Source: Ophiodon elongatus
Lineage: Eukaryota > Chordata > Actinopteri > Perciformes > Hexagrammidae
NCBI GenBank assembly: GCA_016806645.1
Contig: JACSYO010000005.1
Location: 533,001 to 597,000 of the forward strand
Length of the DNA: 64,000 bases
Direction: 5' to 3'
Within the stretch, counting starts at the first letter, position 1. Each line of letters starts with the position of its first letter. The position numbers were made by a program, and so were the translations under genes. The notes beneath the pieces were generated by a model. That model made no database searches. It saw only the letters and a program-made list of their open reading frames with translations, and had not been told where the DNA came from. Of the stretch, positions 21,868 to 32,344 are shown piece by piece.

Positions 21868-23628
21868 CAGGGACTTACTAAGACTAGGACTAGCATATCC
21901 AGGAAAAGTTTATTTAAGTTTGCTCACTGTGTCCTCAGGAAAGTGAAGATCGTAAAAACCACAAAGATGTGGTCATAAAACATAGTAGACTCAGCCTCAA
22001 CAATTTGAGTGTTGAGTCTTATCTGCTCTGAGTTTGTCCAGAAACTCAACCATTAAATGGTGTTTTAGAAAACTTAGTTCGGGAACCACCCTGAACACAG
22101 TTCATTTCCCGTGCTCTCTTAAGCACAACGACCCCAACTCAGTTCCTACATCCCTCCCCCAACCCTGTTCTTGTCTTCCTATTTCTCTCTCTCTCCCCTC
22201 TCTCGCTCTCTCCCTCTCTCTCTCTCTATCTCTGTCTCTCACAGGACTACAGGAACAACGGGGGACTCTGCACCACCAGAGCTTTTGAAGAGACGGTCCC
22301 CACTCACAAGTCTCCACTCTCACTGTTCCCTCCAACCTTCTTCCATGACCCCTTTACCCTTCTCTCCCCTACAACCCTTCATCCCTTCTTCCCTTCATCC
22401 CTCAACCCCTTTCCGCTTCCTAAATCCAACCCTCTCGTTCTATCTCGCAATAAACCATTTGAAACCCATAGAGCTATTAGCGTGGTCTTTCTTGGTAAAG
22501 TGACCTTTTGGTTGTGAGAGCAGTTCCTGAAAGAAGTTTATTAGTTTATTATTTCAGATTGTGTCATAGACATTTCAGTTTTATAAGCTCTTGGTGGATG
22601 TCCGCTACAGTTATGAAATATTGACCATGTCTCCTTTCATGTCTATTTGTCTCCTTACAGACGTTTTCAGGGAGCCACTGAGCTACAGAGTGTGTGTGGC
22701 TGTGTGCACCACGTTCAGTTGAACTCTCTGTCCCAAAGTGTGTATATATTTCCGGTACTCACAGGAAAAGCACGATGCCGGTGTTGGACATGGCGTATGA
22801 CAGACCAAGAATGCCGCTGCCCATGATCGCATTGCTCAGGTTGAAGACGGACATCCCAACGGAGGTTTTACCCTCAAACTGGAAAACATGCAAGACTACA
22901 ATATTAACTTCTAAGACACAATAACAATAATTACTTCATGTTATGATGCATATTGTGGCATGCCATCACAATTCATGTATAGTGTTTAGTGTCAACTCAT
23001 AAATCCTGCTACCATGTCCTCTACAACATTCTGTGACAAGCAAATCTTTTATATTATTGTTCTATTTTGGGGAGAAATCAGTGCTGTCTGGATTATTATT
23101 ATTACTTAACAGTTTAGGTTAGTTATTGCTGCAATACGTTTATGTAACACACACACAATATGAGGTAAAGATGGTGATCGTAGAACTCTACAAAATGTAC
23201 TAATTGACAAGTTGATGACATAGCACTAAAGCATAGCATACTAAAATATGAGTGAGGTTGAATAAAGTTGAATTCATTGAAAAAGATAACTACCCTTAAA
23301 GGAACAGTGTGTAACATTTAGGGTGATTAATTGGCAGAAATCTAATATAATATTCATAACTATGTTTTAATTAGAGTATAATCACGTGAAACTAAGAATC
23401 ATTATCTTAGCTTAGAAAGAGCCATTTATATCTACATAGGGAGCGGGTCGTCTCCCACGGAGTCACCATCTTCACCGCCATGTTTCTACAGCAGCCCAGA
23501 AGGGACACTGGCTCTAGAGAGACATTCACGTTTGACCTTATCTGAAGGTAGGGATGCGTTCTGGAACCCGGTATTATGCGTATTATTATTATTATTACGG
23601 CTGAGACAAAGGTGGACAGAGGACAGAG

Positions 23629-23664
<36 letters not shown>

Positions 23665-25815
23665 GACAGAGGACAGAGGACAGGAGGACAGAGGACAGAG
23701 GACAGGTGGACAGGGGACAGAAGACAGAGGACAGAGGACAGGTGGACAGAGGACAGGTGGACACAGGACAGATGACAGAGGACAGAGGACAGAGGACAGA
23801 CGACAGAAGACAGAGGACAGAGGACAGGTGGACAGAGGACAGAAGACAAAGGACAGAGGACAGAGGACAGGTGGACAGAGGACAGAAGACAGAAGACAGG
23901 TGGACAGAGGACAGGAGGACAGAGGACAGGTGGACAGAGGACAGAAGACAAGAGGACAGAGGACAGAGGACAGGTGGACAGGAGGACAGGTGGACAGGAG
24001 GACAGGTGGACAGAGGACAGAAGACAGGAGGACAGAGGACACAGGACAGGTGGACAGGAGGACAGGTGGACAGGAGGACAGGAGGACAGGTGGACAGGTG
24101 GACAGGGGGACAGGTGGACAGGGGGACAGGAGGACAGGAGGACAGGTGGACAGGTGGACAGAGGACAGAGGACAGAAGACAGGTGGACAGAGGACAGGTG
24201 GGCAGAGGACAGAGGACAGAAGACAGGTGGACAGAGGGACAGGAGGACAGGAGGACAGGTGGACAGGTGGACAGAGGACAGAGGACAGAAGACAGGTGGA
24301 CAGAGGACAGGTGGGCAGAGGACAGAGGACAGGTGGGCAGAGGACAGAGGACAGAGGACAGAGGACAGAGGACAGAGGACAGAAGGGCAGAGGACAGAGG
24401 ACAGAGGACAGGTGGACAGGTGGACAGGAGGACAGGTGGACAGGGGGACAGGAGGACAGGGGGACAGGAGGACAGGAGGACAGGAGGACAGGAGGACAGG
24501 TGGACAGGAGGACAGGAGGACAGGAGGAATGACTGATGTCTGTTCTTCATTCTTTATAAACTTCACTCAGAAACTTTATTTATTTGATTAACATTTTACG
24601 TTTTTTTCCAGTGTCATTAACATCTATTAATTACTTTATATAATGACTTTGTTGTTGTAAGCAATACAATATTAATTGAAATATAAATAAATTCTAATCC
24701 TCCTAATTTATTTGTTTTTAAAGTTCTTTATATTTTTTTAAAGCAATGATTTGGTCATGTAGAAGAAGCAAAAGTGTTAATGAGAGTAACTCCTAGTTGT
24801 ACTAAAATCCTAGAGCTACCTATAGCTATCTCTACCAGCGAGTAGTTCTCCAACACGCTTGGAAAGGGAGGCGAGTAGAGGGGTATCACCACTAAATCTT
24901 ACATACTGTTCGTTGAAGGGGGACAGTGGTTGTATGTAGGGCACCAAAATGTCCAGAAATGTCCCTGAGACAGAATGCGATCCAAGGTTGTGTTAGTCAA
25001 ACCCTTGACCTCCGCTACTACTGCCCTCAAAATGGAACCACTGGTGCAGCATAGCTGTGGATGATGTCATTCAGAGACCACAGGAATGAATCTTGGATGT
25101 TGGAACTTTCCCCAAGCAACTTTATGCCAGTTGCTGTTAGGGATTGTATGGAGATTTTTGGGGTGTGTGGAGTCTTTTATTTCATTTTATAAAAAGACCT
25201 GGTGGCCAATGGTTTAAGGCACAGATAATGTCCCGAGTTGGTGTCCGACTGGGGAACTTTGTGGCATGTCAAGTGTGCATTATCCAATAAAGGCATGAAA
25301 TTCCCCCTATGTTGATCTTTAAAAAAATACCTTCCCGGTATTATTGGGCCCACATCTTGACTTAAGAAACCCTGCTATACCCTTCTCTCAATATCACAAA
25401 ATTCCATATTCACTACAAATGGTGAAAGTACATTTTTCTCTCTATTTCTGAACAGTTTTGATAGAGTCCCTCAGAACATAATGAGAACAAAACCTTCGCA
25501 AGTTACAAATAAATGTGATTTGTAGTTCTGAGTTCTACTGTGTAAATGAACTCATGCACGGCCTCTGCGGTCTCATACTCACATCTGTGAACTGAGGTCT
25601 CTTTGATCCATCACTCTGCTGCAGGAACTTTTCTTCCTCTGGTGCGATTCTGTAATATCCATCACGAACCAAAAAACAAACACCGCACAACTTGAGATGA
25701 TATGAACGTAGTTGAATTTCCAAGAATTCACAGCGAGTCAGTAAACATACCCTCCCTCCGCGGGCATATCAGCGTCATGGTGGTGATTTCCATTGGATAG
25801 CTTCTGCAGCTCCAT
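12418..25815 (-). CDS. slc38a5: Sodium-coupled neutral amino acid transporter 5 (system N)
   Basis: Fifteen coding exons in transcript order: 25751-25815 (ATG at 25815-25813), 25583-25649, 22763-22878, 20970-21043, 20770-20862, 20514-20595, 18456-18538, 17479-17537, 16108-16224, 15842-15921, 15348-15448, 15116-15240, 13465-13609, 12633-12736, 12418-12522 (stop 12420-12418). All have GT-AG borders and consistent phases, giving 471 residues; human SLC38A5 has 472. Diagnostic segments: FEGKTSVGMSVFNLSNAIMG then SGILGL at residues 45-70 (first membrane helix, Na+ site region), LGLRAFGHPGKIIAA, MSSYLFIVKSELPLVIQAFL, AFVCHPEVLPIYTEL, LTVPVVLFPIRRALLQLLFP, and a short hydrophilic tail ending VGGH. 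The loop in exon 16108-16224 has an NYS sequon and two cysteines, as expected for the extracellular loop. Known role: Na+-coupled, H+-exchanging uptake or release of Gln, Asn, His, Ser and Gly at the plasma membrane. The paralogue slc38a3 is the main alternative; the PVVLFPIRRAL and APSLIFILP segments favour A5. The start has a good Kozak context (A at -3, G at +4). Confidence 0.93.
12599..12609 (-). repeat. G-run in short slc38a5 intron 14
   Basis: On the gene strand a run of about 11 G lies roughly 25 bases after the donor of exon 12633-12736, inside a 110-base intron (12523-12632). Confidence 0.8.
14205..14735 (-). repeat. Dispersed repeat R1, copy 2 (slc38a5 intron 12)
   Basis: Reverse complement of the copy at 2095-2480 over more than 400 bases, including the AAACTAGAGATTGAGACATA, CAAGAGAGAAGTAGAGTCAT and GCCCCGCCCTAAAGCATCCC segments. 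One end carries CATAGACTGTATATAAGAAG and TGACGTCA-type sequence often seen at teleost repeat ends. Read along slc38a5 it is in the same sense as copy 1 along ccdc22. Confidence 0.75.
15244..15277 (+). repeat. (CA)n tract at an slc38a5 splice acceptor
   Basis: On the gene strand a TG run, broken once by TTC, ends directly in the CAG acceptor of exon 15116-15240; no conventional pyrimidine tract is present. Confidence 0.93.
17075..17175 (+). repeat. Retroposon 3' tail R2, copy A
   Basis: Contains ACAGATTGTAAAGCCCTCTC and a GGGCTATACAGAATAAATTGA-like end, a tail very common in teleost retroposons. Direct-repeat partner of the copy ending at about 17830. Confidence 0.65.
17585..17830 (+). repeat. 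Retroposon 3' tail R2, copy B
   Basis: Longer copy: a CTCTCCTGAAGGTTTCTTACC region, then TTTTTGGGGAGTTTTTCCTG, GATGTGAGGGTCAAAGG, and the ACAGATTGTAAAGCCCTCTG tail ending in TTGAATTGATTTGAATTG. Opposite-strand relatives are at about 26235-26345 and 40635-40850. Confidence 0.7.
18560..18588 (+). repeat. (CA)n microsatellite near an slc38a5 acceptor
   Basis: On the gene strand this TG run ends about 20 bases before the acceptor of exon 18456-18538. Confidence 0.93.
20033..20172 (+). repeat. Dispersed repeat R1, copy 3 (partial)
   Basis: Diverged match to 2350-2490: AACAAGATGGTGACGGAC, AAAATGCCAAACTTAAGGCT and CCACAAACCAATGGGTGATG recur in the same order. Lies in the slc38a5 intron between exons 20514-20595 and 18456-18538. 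Confidence 0.6.
21826..21864. repeat. (TA)n microsatellite
   Basis: Perfect TA run in the slc38a5 intron between exons 22763-22878 and 20970-21043. The remainder of that 1.9 kb intron shows no recognised gene. Confidence 0.95.
22160..22440 (+). repeat. Pyrimidine-rich tract with (TC)n
   Basis: A (TC)n core at 22182-22240, then a C/T-rich stretch built from CCCTTC-like words to about 22440. On the slc38a5 transcript strand it is purine-rich. Nearby ORFs are by-products of the composition. Confidence 0.7.
23295..23550 (-). mobile_element. MITE-like element, truncated copy
   Basis: Begins TTAAAGGAACAGTGTGTAAC, the terminal inverted repeat of a common teleost MITE, then carries AGGGAGCGGGTCGTCTCC, CCGCCATGTTTCTACAGCAG and GACACTGGCTCTAGAGAGA in reverse orientation to the copy at 51804-52068. 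The distal end is lost just before the minisatellite that begins at 23611. Confidence 0.65.
23611..24528. repeat. GACAG minisatellite with 7- and 8-bp units
   Basis: About 918 bases of GACAG words separated by two bases (AG, AA) or three bases (GAG, GTG, GGG), giving mixed 7- and 8-bp units. A longer pattern beginning near 24125 recurs 113 bases later near 24238. T occurs almost only in GTGG and the units hold practically no TAA, TAG or TGA on either strand, which explains overlapping ORFs of 200-350 codons in several frames; they are not genes. An ATT triplet run flanks it at 23578-23598. It sits in slc38a5 intron 2 (22879-25582). Confidence 0.97.
24540..25582. other. Remainder of slc38a5 intron 2
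   Basis: AT-rich unique-looking sequence between the minisatellite and exon 25583-25649. No exon, repeat family or RNA recognised. Confidence 0.4.
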
Positions 25816-25899
25816 ACTTATGACAGGGACATATGTGGACTGATTCCCTCAGATAGATGGCATTTCTTTAACGAAGGAAAGGGGATTGAAAGGGGAAAT
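25816..25899 (-). promoter_or_regulatory. slc38a5 5' UTR segment with two tiny uORFs
   Basis: The first coding exon continues 84 bases upstream to a strong acceptor (pyrimidine-rich stretch then TAG at 25902-25900), so at least one non-coding exon lies further upstream, not located. In this leader are two upstream ATGs: 25863-25849 (MPSI stop) and 25832-25818 (MSLS stop). The second stop ends two bases before the main ATG. Confidence 0.65.
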
Positions 25900-26234
25900 C
25901 TACAAAAGAAGAAACAAAACTCGAGCATCTTAACAACAGTTCATGCACAATGTTTTCACATGTATCGTGTCATATTGACTGTAGAACACTGACCTCATCA
26001 AAATGTAAACGGCTTACAACTGCTTTAGCTGGAACTACAATATTTTCTGTGCGCGTGTATAGCCACTACAGTTGAAAACATTGTGCTACATTACTGGGCG
26101 GGGACTGCTACTGTGTATTTTTAGCCACGCTGGCTTTGGTCCAAAGTGAAAAAATAATAAGCATGTTTGTCAAAACCAGACATTAGAATTGGACACCCAA
26201 TGAGTTATTAACTATAACGCATGCTGAAGGTTCC

Positions 26235-26345
26235 ATTTCAAGTCAAGACAACTTTATTTATAAAACCTGAAATCACAAATGGTCTTTACAATCTGTAGAA
26301 TATATAACACCATCTATCCTTACACCCCTGATTTGGATATGGAAT
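26235..26345 (-). repeat. Retroposon 3' tail R2, copy C
   Basis: Reverse-orientation tail: CAAGTCAAGACAACTTTATT, then AATCACAAATGGTCTTTACA and ATCTGTAGAATATA, matching the R2 tail seen on the plus strand at 17.1 and 17.8 kb. Confidence 0.6.
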
Positions 26346-27365
26346 AATATTGCAAACAAGTATATATTCAAGGACTTTGTCTCTCAATCTACACACAGAA
26401 ATAGACCTACAGCTAAAAACAAGTACAACAAAACTGAAAAATGGTAAAACATTTCACAGCTATGCACAGGTATTAATTTCATAAAAAGTAATAAAACAAA
26501 AACAAAACACAATGACATTTATAAGCACTGGTACAATAGTGCTCTGGTTCATGCAAATAAACCAGATAAATGGAATGATGAATTATGTGGACATGACAAA
26601 GTATACAGTGTAAACAGAATATATTTTTAGATGTATATTTGACAGTGATGATATGTACATGTATACTGAACATGTATTGTATATAATATACAATACATAT
26701 ATGTATAACAAATATAATTTACAGGTACAGTGGATATTGAGTGTTACAGGTCTTTTACAGAGGGATTGTTCTTTATATTATGTGACTGATGGCCTGTGGA
26801 ACAAAACTGTTACTACATTCAACCCCATGTCATCAGTATCAAAGTTCACATGGAGAGTGTGTGTTTGGGCTCACATGTCACATGTCTGAATGTCCCAATG
26901 AAGAGACAAACAACAGGCACTGAAGCATCCAGGTTAAACACTGACAATATTCTGCTGATGTTTGGCTACAATATTATCATCTTAAAGTTCTTACTGTTAA
27001 AAATGATCCAAAATTTCAAGTAAATATACAATTAGAGCTGAAACGATTGCTCAATGAGTCAATTGCTGGTAAATTTGGGTAAAACTATAAATTAAGTCTC
27101 AAAATTGGTTTTCACTCACAATGTCAATAGTCAAAGTACTATTCCACATTCAGAGTGAACAGTGAAGGTTTGAATTCAAGCTCTGACTATAACAACCAGA
27201 TATTATCACAACTCACTTATGCACAAAGTAATCACAGAAAACTGTTCTTTAAAGTATAACAGAGTTCATTTACAGAGTTCATTTAGCTCTCAATCAAGTC
27301 AATAATATTATAAACTAACAACTACTATACAATTACAAGCATAATATCTAAAAGCAAATAATCAC
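26346..27365. other. Intergenic AT-rich stretch
   Basis: About 1 kb upstream of slc38a5 with no recognised gene or repeat. A GC-box-like GGGCGGGG at about 26098, a little nearer the gene, could belong to the slc38a5 promoter, but this is weak. Confidence 0.35.
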
Positions 27366-27366
27366 G

Positions 27367-27369
<3 letters not shown>

Positions 27370-27430
<61 letters not shown>

Positions 27431-27458
27431 AGGTGTGTGTGTGTGTGTGTGTGTGTGT
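27370..27458. repeat. (GT)n microsatellite, slightly interrupted
   Basis: GT run with single GC and AG interruptions, about 100 bases before the upstream LTR remnant. Confidence 0.95.
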
Positions 27459-27557
27459 AGGGGGGAAGAAGCGAGAGAAAAAGAAAAATGGCAGATGTAG
27501 TCTCGTATGTGAATGTGCTGTGCCAAACTACCAAAATGGCGGACGTAATCTTGTATG

Positions 27558-27735
27558 TGTAGTAGGTTGCAAATGCTACATGTTTAGTTTTTATTAAAAC
27601 CGACACCCACCCTCAGAATAAGAACAAGCTCTGGCCTGAGCATGATGCTGATGTTGGTCCTCTCTCTATCAATCCAGTTATATCTATTGGCTACACAGTG
27701 CTTCCCAGCCTGTGTAACCTTTGCTGCCAGTCCAG
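27558..27735 (+). repeat. Upstream LTR remnant, internally deleted
   Basis: Starts TGTAGTAGGTTGCAAATGCT and TGTTTAGTTTTTATTAAAAC, matching the start of the downstream LTR (34617 onward), then jumps to the AACAAGCT-CTGAGCA part and ends in GTAACCTTTGCTGCC, which matches 35030-35145. About 350 bases of the middle present in the other LTR are absent. Confidence 0.8.
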
Positions 27736-27764
27736 GTTTCACTCACACACACTCTCCCACACTC

Positions 27765-27905
27765 ACACACCATAGGCACAGCTACAGGAGCAAGTTGGGG
27801 TTAAGTGTTTTGCCCAAGGACACGTCGACATGCGGAGCCGGGGATCACACTGCCGATCTTCTGATTGAAAGACGACCCTGCTCACCGCTAAGTCACAGTC
27901 GCCCC
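27765..27905 (+). repeat. SINE/retroposon fragment inside the element leader
   Basis: Contains TTGCCCAAGGACACGTCGAC and GCCGGGGATCACACTGCCGA, words typical of a widespread teleost retroposon body, inserted just after the upstream LTR. Confidence 0.5.
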
Positions 27906-28069
27906 CAATAATTGGGGATAATCCGGTATGATTTAGTGTCCTTGCCTGGTGAAGTGGGTACTGAGACAACGTGAACCTGTGTCCAAAGCTTCAGCGAAGG
28001 CTGCAATCCAGTGCGTCATCCAGAGAACGTAGTCCACCGGTGTAACGTTATAATGGCCATTGTCACACG

Positions 28070-29240
28070 TTGGTCTTCCAGATCCAGAAGGTATTGTCCA
28101 ATTTGAGTGCAAGTCAACTCCTGAGAGTTGTGAGTTCAATTGATGACGGCAGTGCAACTAGTAACATTGATGACCTGAGTGAACCAGAACTGTATGACCT
28201 GATTGTTGACTACATCAGAAGTGAGAAATTGTTAGTCCTGGAGGATGGAGGCATGTCCCAACTTCTCCTCCTCGAAGACAAGCTGAGTGACATGCTGTCC
28301 ACAGACACCGAAGGGGTTGGAGCCAGCCAGGCCGCACCTTCTGAGATGGGAATATTAGCAACCAACCAACAGGCGGACATCCGTAGACATCCAACTTCAC
28401 CAACCACAAACATTCCCATATATCCATTGCACCTGAACAGAGACAGTCATGCCCTTCCACTGGACAAAGATGCATGTCCTAACCCATCTACAGAGAACAG
28501 AGACCTCTAGACATTGCCAGCCAGGAATCTCACCACTCCAGTATCAGCCAAGTCACTCACAACAGGTGTTGGTGGTGCTCCCTGTGGTAGGGTGAGTCTA
28601 TCTTCCAGTATATGAGAAGTTTAATGATGCCGCTGCTCTGCTCCCACGCAGAGAGTTTAGGCTACATGGTGGACACATCTCTGATGTTGGTTCTGACATG
28701 TCATACAGCAGTCTTTGTAAACAATAGATGAAGGTTTACAAGAAAGTTTTACTGAGTCAGAGGTAATTAAGATCATAAAAGCTGGTTCATTCAGAGATAT
28801 GCTAACTAACAAAGCTGACTTAACTGTTAATGAGCTAAAACGTTTTCTCCATGCACACATCAGGGATACAAATAGTATAGAGCCTTTTCAATAGTTAAGT
28901 AATGCTAAACAGCAAGCTAAAGAGAGCCCACAGCTGTTTTTGTATAAAGTCATGGGATTAAAGTTATTTGAGTTATAACTGCCTGGTGCAAAGTGTAGCT
29001 ATGACAATAGGTTACTTCACGGTACCTTTCTCCACATGCTTTACCCAGGGGTAAATGAGAAAAACAACCATGTTCGACATAACCTCAAACCCCTACTCAC
29101 AGACCTGCAGGTTAGTGATGACTTTATCTTGGATCAATTCACTGTCTACTAGTGAGGAGGAAGAAAGACTAAAACACCTTGGCACAGAATCTAAAACCCG
29201 ACCAGTGACTATAAGCACAGTTCAGCTTGACAGTAGCTAA
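28070..29240 (+). pseudogene. gag-like region (matrix/capsid remnant)
   Basis: An open segment at 28070-28510 (146 codons, acidic, leucine-rich) is followed, after stops, by pieces that resemble the capsid of fish gypsy elements: around 28760-28870 a segment reading DMLTNKADLTVNELKRFL, and around 28990-29150 pieces matching the later capsid. Reading-frame changes and stops separate the pieces, so no single intact Gag exists. Confidence 0.65.
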
Positions 29241-29429
29241 AGTTGACACTGAGTTACAGGCTAATTGTGCTGCTATTAAAGAACTGAGGGTACAAGTGTC
29301 CTCACTGACCAAACATCTGGCCCAGATGGTTAAACCTACTGAGAGTGCAACACCAGGGGACCCCTGCCCACCAGCAGTCCGTCCTTAGGCACTAACAACG
29401 GAGATTAGGGGCTGATGCAATAACTGTGT

Positions 29430-30000
29430 ACAACAGGACAAGATGAGCTGCCCTCACTGGTTTGTTTGTGGCCAAGCTGGGCATCGCGCCATAGGCTGTC
29501 TGAAAAAGAAGATGTCAGGAAACGGGCTGAGGTCACTGGAGAGGGGTAGCCAGTGCCCGTGAGAGCTGGGGAGGCACCAGCACCAGCCAAGTCTGTAAAA
29601 GCAAACACACAGTGTCAACCACCACCAAGAAAGCATCTAGCACAGCTCATAGGAAAGCAATGTATGGTCTCGTGTGCTATCAATGGAGTGTTGCTTGACT
29701 CAGGGGCTCTCTATGGTAGGGAGGGCATGGATGGAAAAAGCACTTCCCAATGTCCAAATCCAGCCACTCCAATCCCTCCTTTTCGACCGTCCCTTGGAGA
29801 TTTTGGCAGCTATTGGTACAGATGTTCCCTTGATGGATGGCCAGATGTTGAACTCCAGGTCTGTTGTGAGAATTATGGACATGTCTCCATACAAGTGCCA
29901 GTATTAATCAGCCAGAATGGTCTGAACTCTCCTCTTTTAGGCAGTAATGTCATAGCTGAGATAATCAAAACAAACAAAGAACAGAGAGGAGAGGTTAATA
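29430..30000 (+). pseudogene. Nucleocapsid zinc knuckle and aspartic protease remnant
   Basis: At about 29450-29505 a zinc-knuckle-like run ends CGQAGHRAIGC (C-x4-H-x4-C kept), but the first Cys of the usual C-x2-C pair is not at its expected place. From 29640 a protease-like segment reads VSCAINGVLLDSGA, with the DSG active-site triplet at about 29695. The ORF continues to 30338, but family-like residues switch frame around 29720 and again near 29850, so the protease is broken. Confidence 0.6.
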
Positions 30001-30603
30001 TTTCTACTTTACTTAAAAAAGCTTTAAGTTTCAGTGAAGCCCTAGTTTCTACTCTCCAGATTTTGACCCCCGATGAGACTGCTCCTGAGACCGAGTGCAG
30101 TGTGAGGACAGGAAAGAGAGGAGTAACTAGTCCTGCAGAGCAGATTTGTGAGGTGAGGTGTAGAGTCAGGGAATGGCCAAGGGGCGTGACAATGCTGTTT
30201 CAACTCAATATATTGAGTAACTGTCCTGAAGGGTTTGAGCTTTTTCCAGCTTTAGTAGATTTTTCCAAGTGGGTACACCAATCCCTACTCAGAACCCCAC
30301 CAAACAGGATATCTGTCTCACAAAGAGGAAAGTTCTAGGCACGTTGGAAGTGAAACCAGTTAACTGTTTTCCAGGTGGTTCAGAGCCAATGTTCCATCCC
30401 ACTGTAAACACATACTCAGCTCAGTTAAGCACAAACAAGCAGAGAGAACGAGTGATAAACATGAGACACAGGGCCTGTTAAAACAGAGATGGCACCCACC
30501 TGTTGATGTGTCACACCTGGAGGAGGAGGGACAAAAGTTGGTCAGAGAGACATGTTGTACGGAGAGTCAGATGTATTTGCCAGGGACGATTCTGACACAC
30601 TAA

Positions 30604-31177
30604 ATGACAAAACACCAGTCCAAATGTTCAGTTCCCAAGCCCTTGTACAAAGAGGTAAAAGAATATGTCCAGAACCTGTGTTTCAACCGTGGTTGGATCA
30701 GAAAAGCCATGTCACCCTACTCGTCTCCGGTGGTCTGTGTCAGAAAAATAGACAAGAGTTTATGTCTGTGTGTTCAATTTCGAGGCTTGAACCACAAAAC
30801 TGTCCTTGACCGCCACCCTCTTCCACACATCCAAGATCTGATGGATAATCTCGTGGGATACTCGTGGTTCTCAATACTCGACCAAGGCAGTGCTTACCAC
30901 CTTTGTTGATGAGACCTCCAGACACCTAACTGCCTTCAGCACGCCTTTGAGGCTGTATGAGTGGATTTGCCTTCTATTTTGCCTTACCAATGCTCTGGCA
31001 GCATTTCAAAGACGCATGGAGGGAGTCCTCGATGGGCTAAGGGATGAGTGCTGCTCTCCATATTTAGATGACATGCTCTGCTTTTCCAAGACCTTTCATA
31101 ACCACGTTGACGACCTGAGGCGGGTTCTTGGCCGCCTTCGAGAACATGGTGTTAAATTACGGCACAAAAAAACGTGA
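30604..31177 (+). pseudogene. Reverse transcriptase remnant
   Basis: The first half (30604-30909) carries SPYSSPVVCVRK and LDRHPLPHIQDLMDNL; the second half (30890-31177) carries FCLTNALAAFQRRMEGVLDG and the catalytic YLDD at 31061-31072. A frameshift near 30903 separates the halves and another lies in the A-run at about 31168-31175. Domain order and wording are those of gypsy-group RT. Confidence 0.88.
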
Positions 31178-31213
31178 GCTTTTTAAAAGTCAGGTCAGGT
31201 ATCTGGGCGCTTA

Positions 31214-31965
31214 GTGACCAGGGAAGGCATCCAGATAGACCCTCAAGACCTTCAGGTCATTCAGCACTTAAAGGATAGAGAGCCAAAGAATGTGAAAGAG
31301 GTCAGAGCTCTCTTCGGGTTTCTCGGTTATTATGGAACCTTCATACAGGACTTTTCTTGGATAGCCATCCCAATGTTTCAGCTAATGGAGAGTCCTAGAG
31401 AGTCTAGCCAGAGAGCCAACCCAGCTAAATCCAACAAGACCAAGGCGAGGGACACAAATAGTGGTCAGCTTTCAACTAAAGTACCTGTCCAGTGGACACC
31501 AGAACACAGTGCTGTGGTGTCGCGCCTTGTTGACATGCTAATCAGTCCACCCATCCTGGCCTACCTGGACTTTGATTTGCCCTTTGTCCTTCACACAGAC
31601 ATGAAGGTCTGGGGGCAGTGCTCTATCAACAGTAGGGAAACAAACTCTGTGTCATCGCTTATGGTTCCAGGACACTCATGCCGGCTGAGAAGAACTACCA
31701 TTCCATTCGGGCAAGCTGGAGTTCCTAACATTAAAGTGGGCCATCTGCGATACATTTAGAGATTACCTCTGTTATGCACCCACCTTCAGCGTGTACACGG
31801 ATAAAAAAAAAAAAGTACTTAAATTTTGAGTACGGCCAAGTTGAATGCTGTTGGACATCGTTGGATGGGTGAGTTAGCCGACTTCCATTTCACCATCAAA
31901 TATCGGCTCTGGCAAGTCAAATGCAGACGCTGACACCCTGTCACGATATCCAGTACCACTTTGCG
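31214..31965 (+). pseudogene. RT connection and RNase H remnant
   Basis: Opens with the segment ending RT (REGIQIDPQDLQVIQHLKD, GFLGYYGTFIQDFSWIA), then VQWTPEHSA and the RNase H start FVLHTD near 31590. Several frame changes follow; the tail of RNase H is still readable to about 31960 after an A-run at 31803-31814 (GELADFHFTIKYR-like words in shifting frames). Confidence 0.75.
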
Positions 31966-32344
31966 TCCACCTAAAAGAGTACACCACAGAAACAATGCCC
32001 CCAAATGTTGTCTCTGCCATCTGGCAGGGGGACAAAGCTATGAGGGGCCGTGACGTGCCATTGGTGGCTGCATTACAGCTGCAGATGACACACTCATGAA
32101 GACATTCATTCATCACTCCAGAAAGTGTTAGAGCAAATCTGAAGGAAGATGCTCCTATCTGTGAGCTGATAAACCTGAAAAAAGAGGATGGAATCCTAAT
32201 GATAAAGACAAGAAACAAATGGGACGAGAAACACGCAGAATAGTACATGAATGTAACAGACTCACGCTTGACAAGGGAAAACTGTATAGCAGTCCAATCA
32301 AATTCAGCGAGGTCCAGTTCGAGAGAATTGCAAAGGTCTGGAAC

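Noticed and set aside
23407..24591. Overlapping ORFs of 200-354 codons in several frames and on both strands
   Set aside because: They are produced by the GACAG minisatellite, whose units contain almost no stop triplets in any frame; low complexity and simultaneous openness of both strands argue against a gene.
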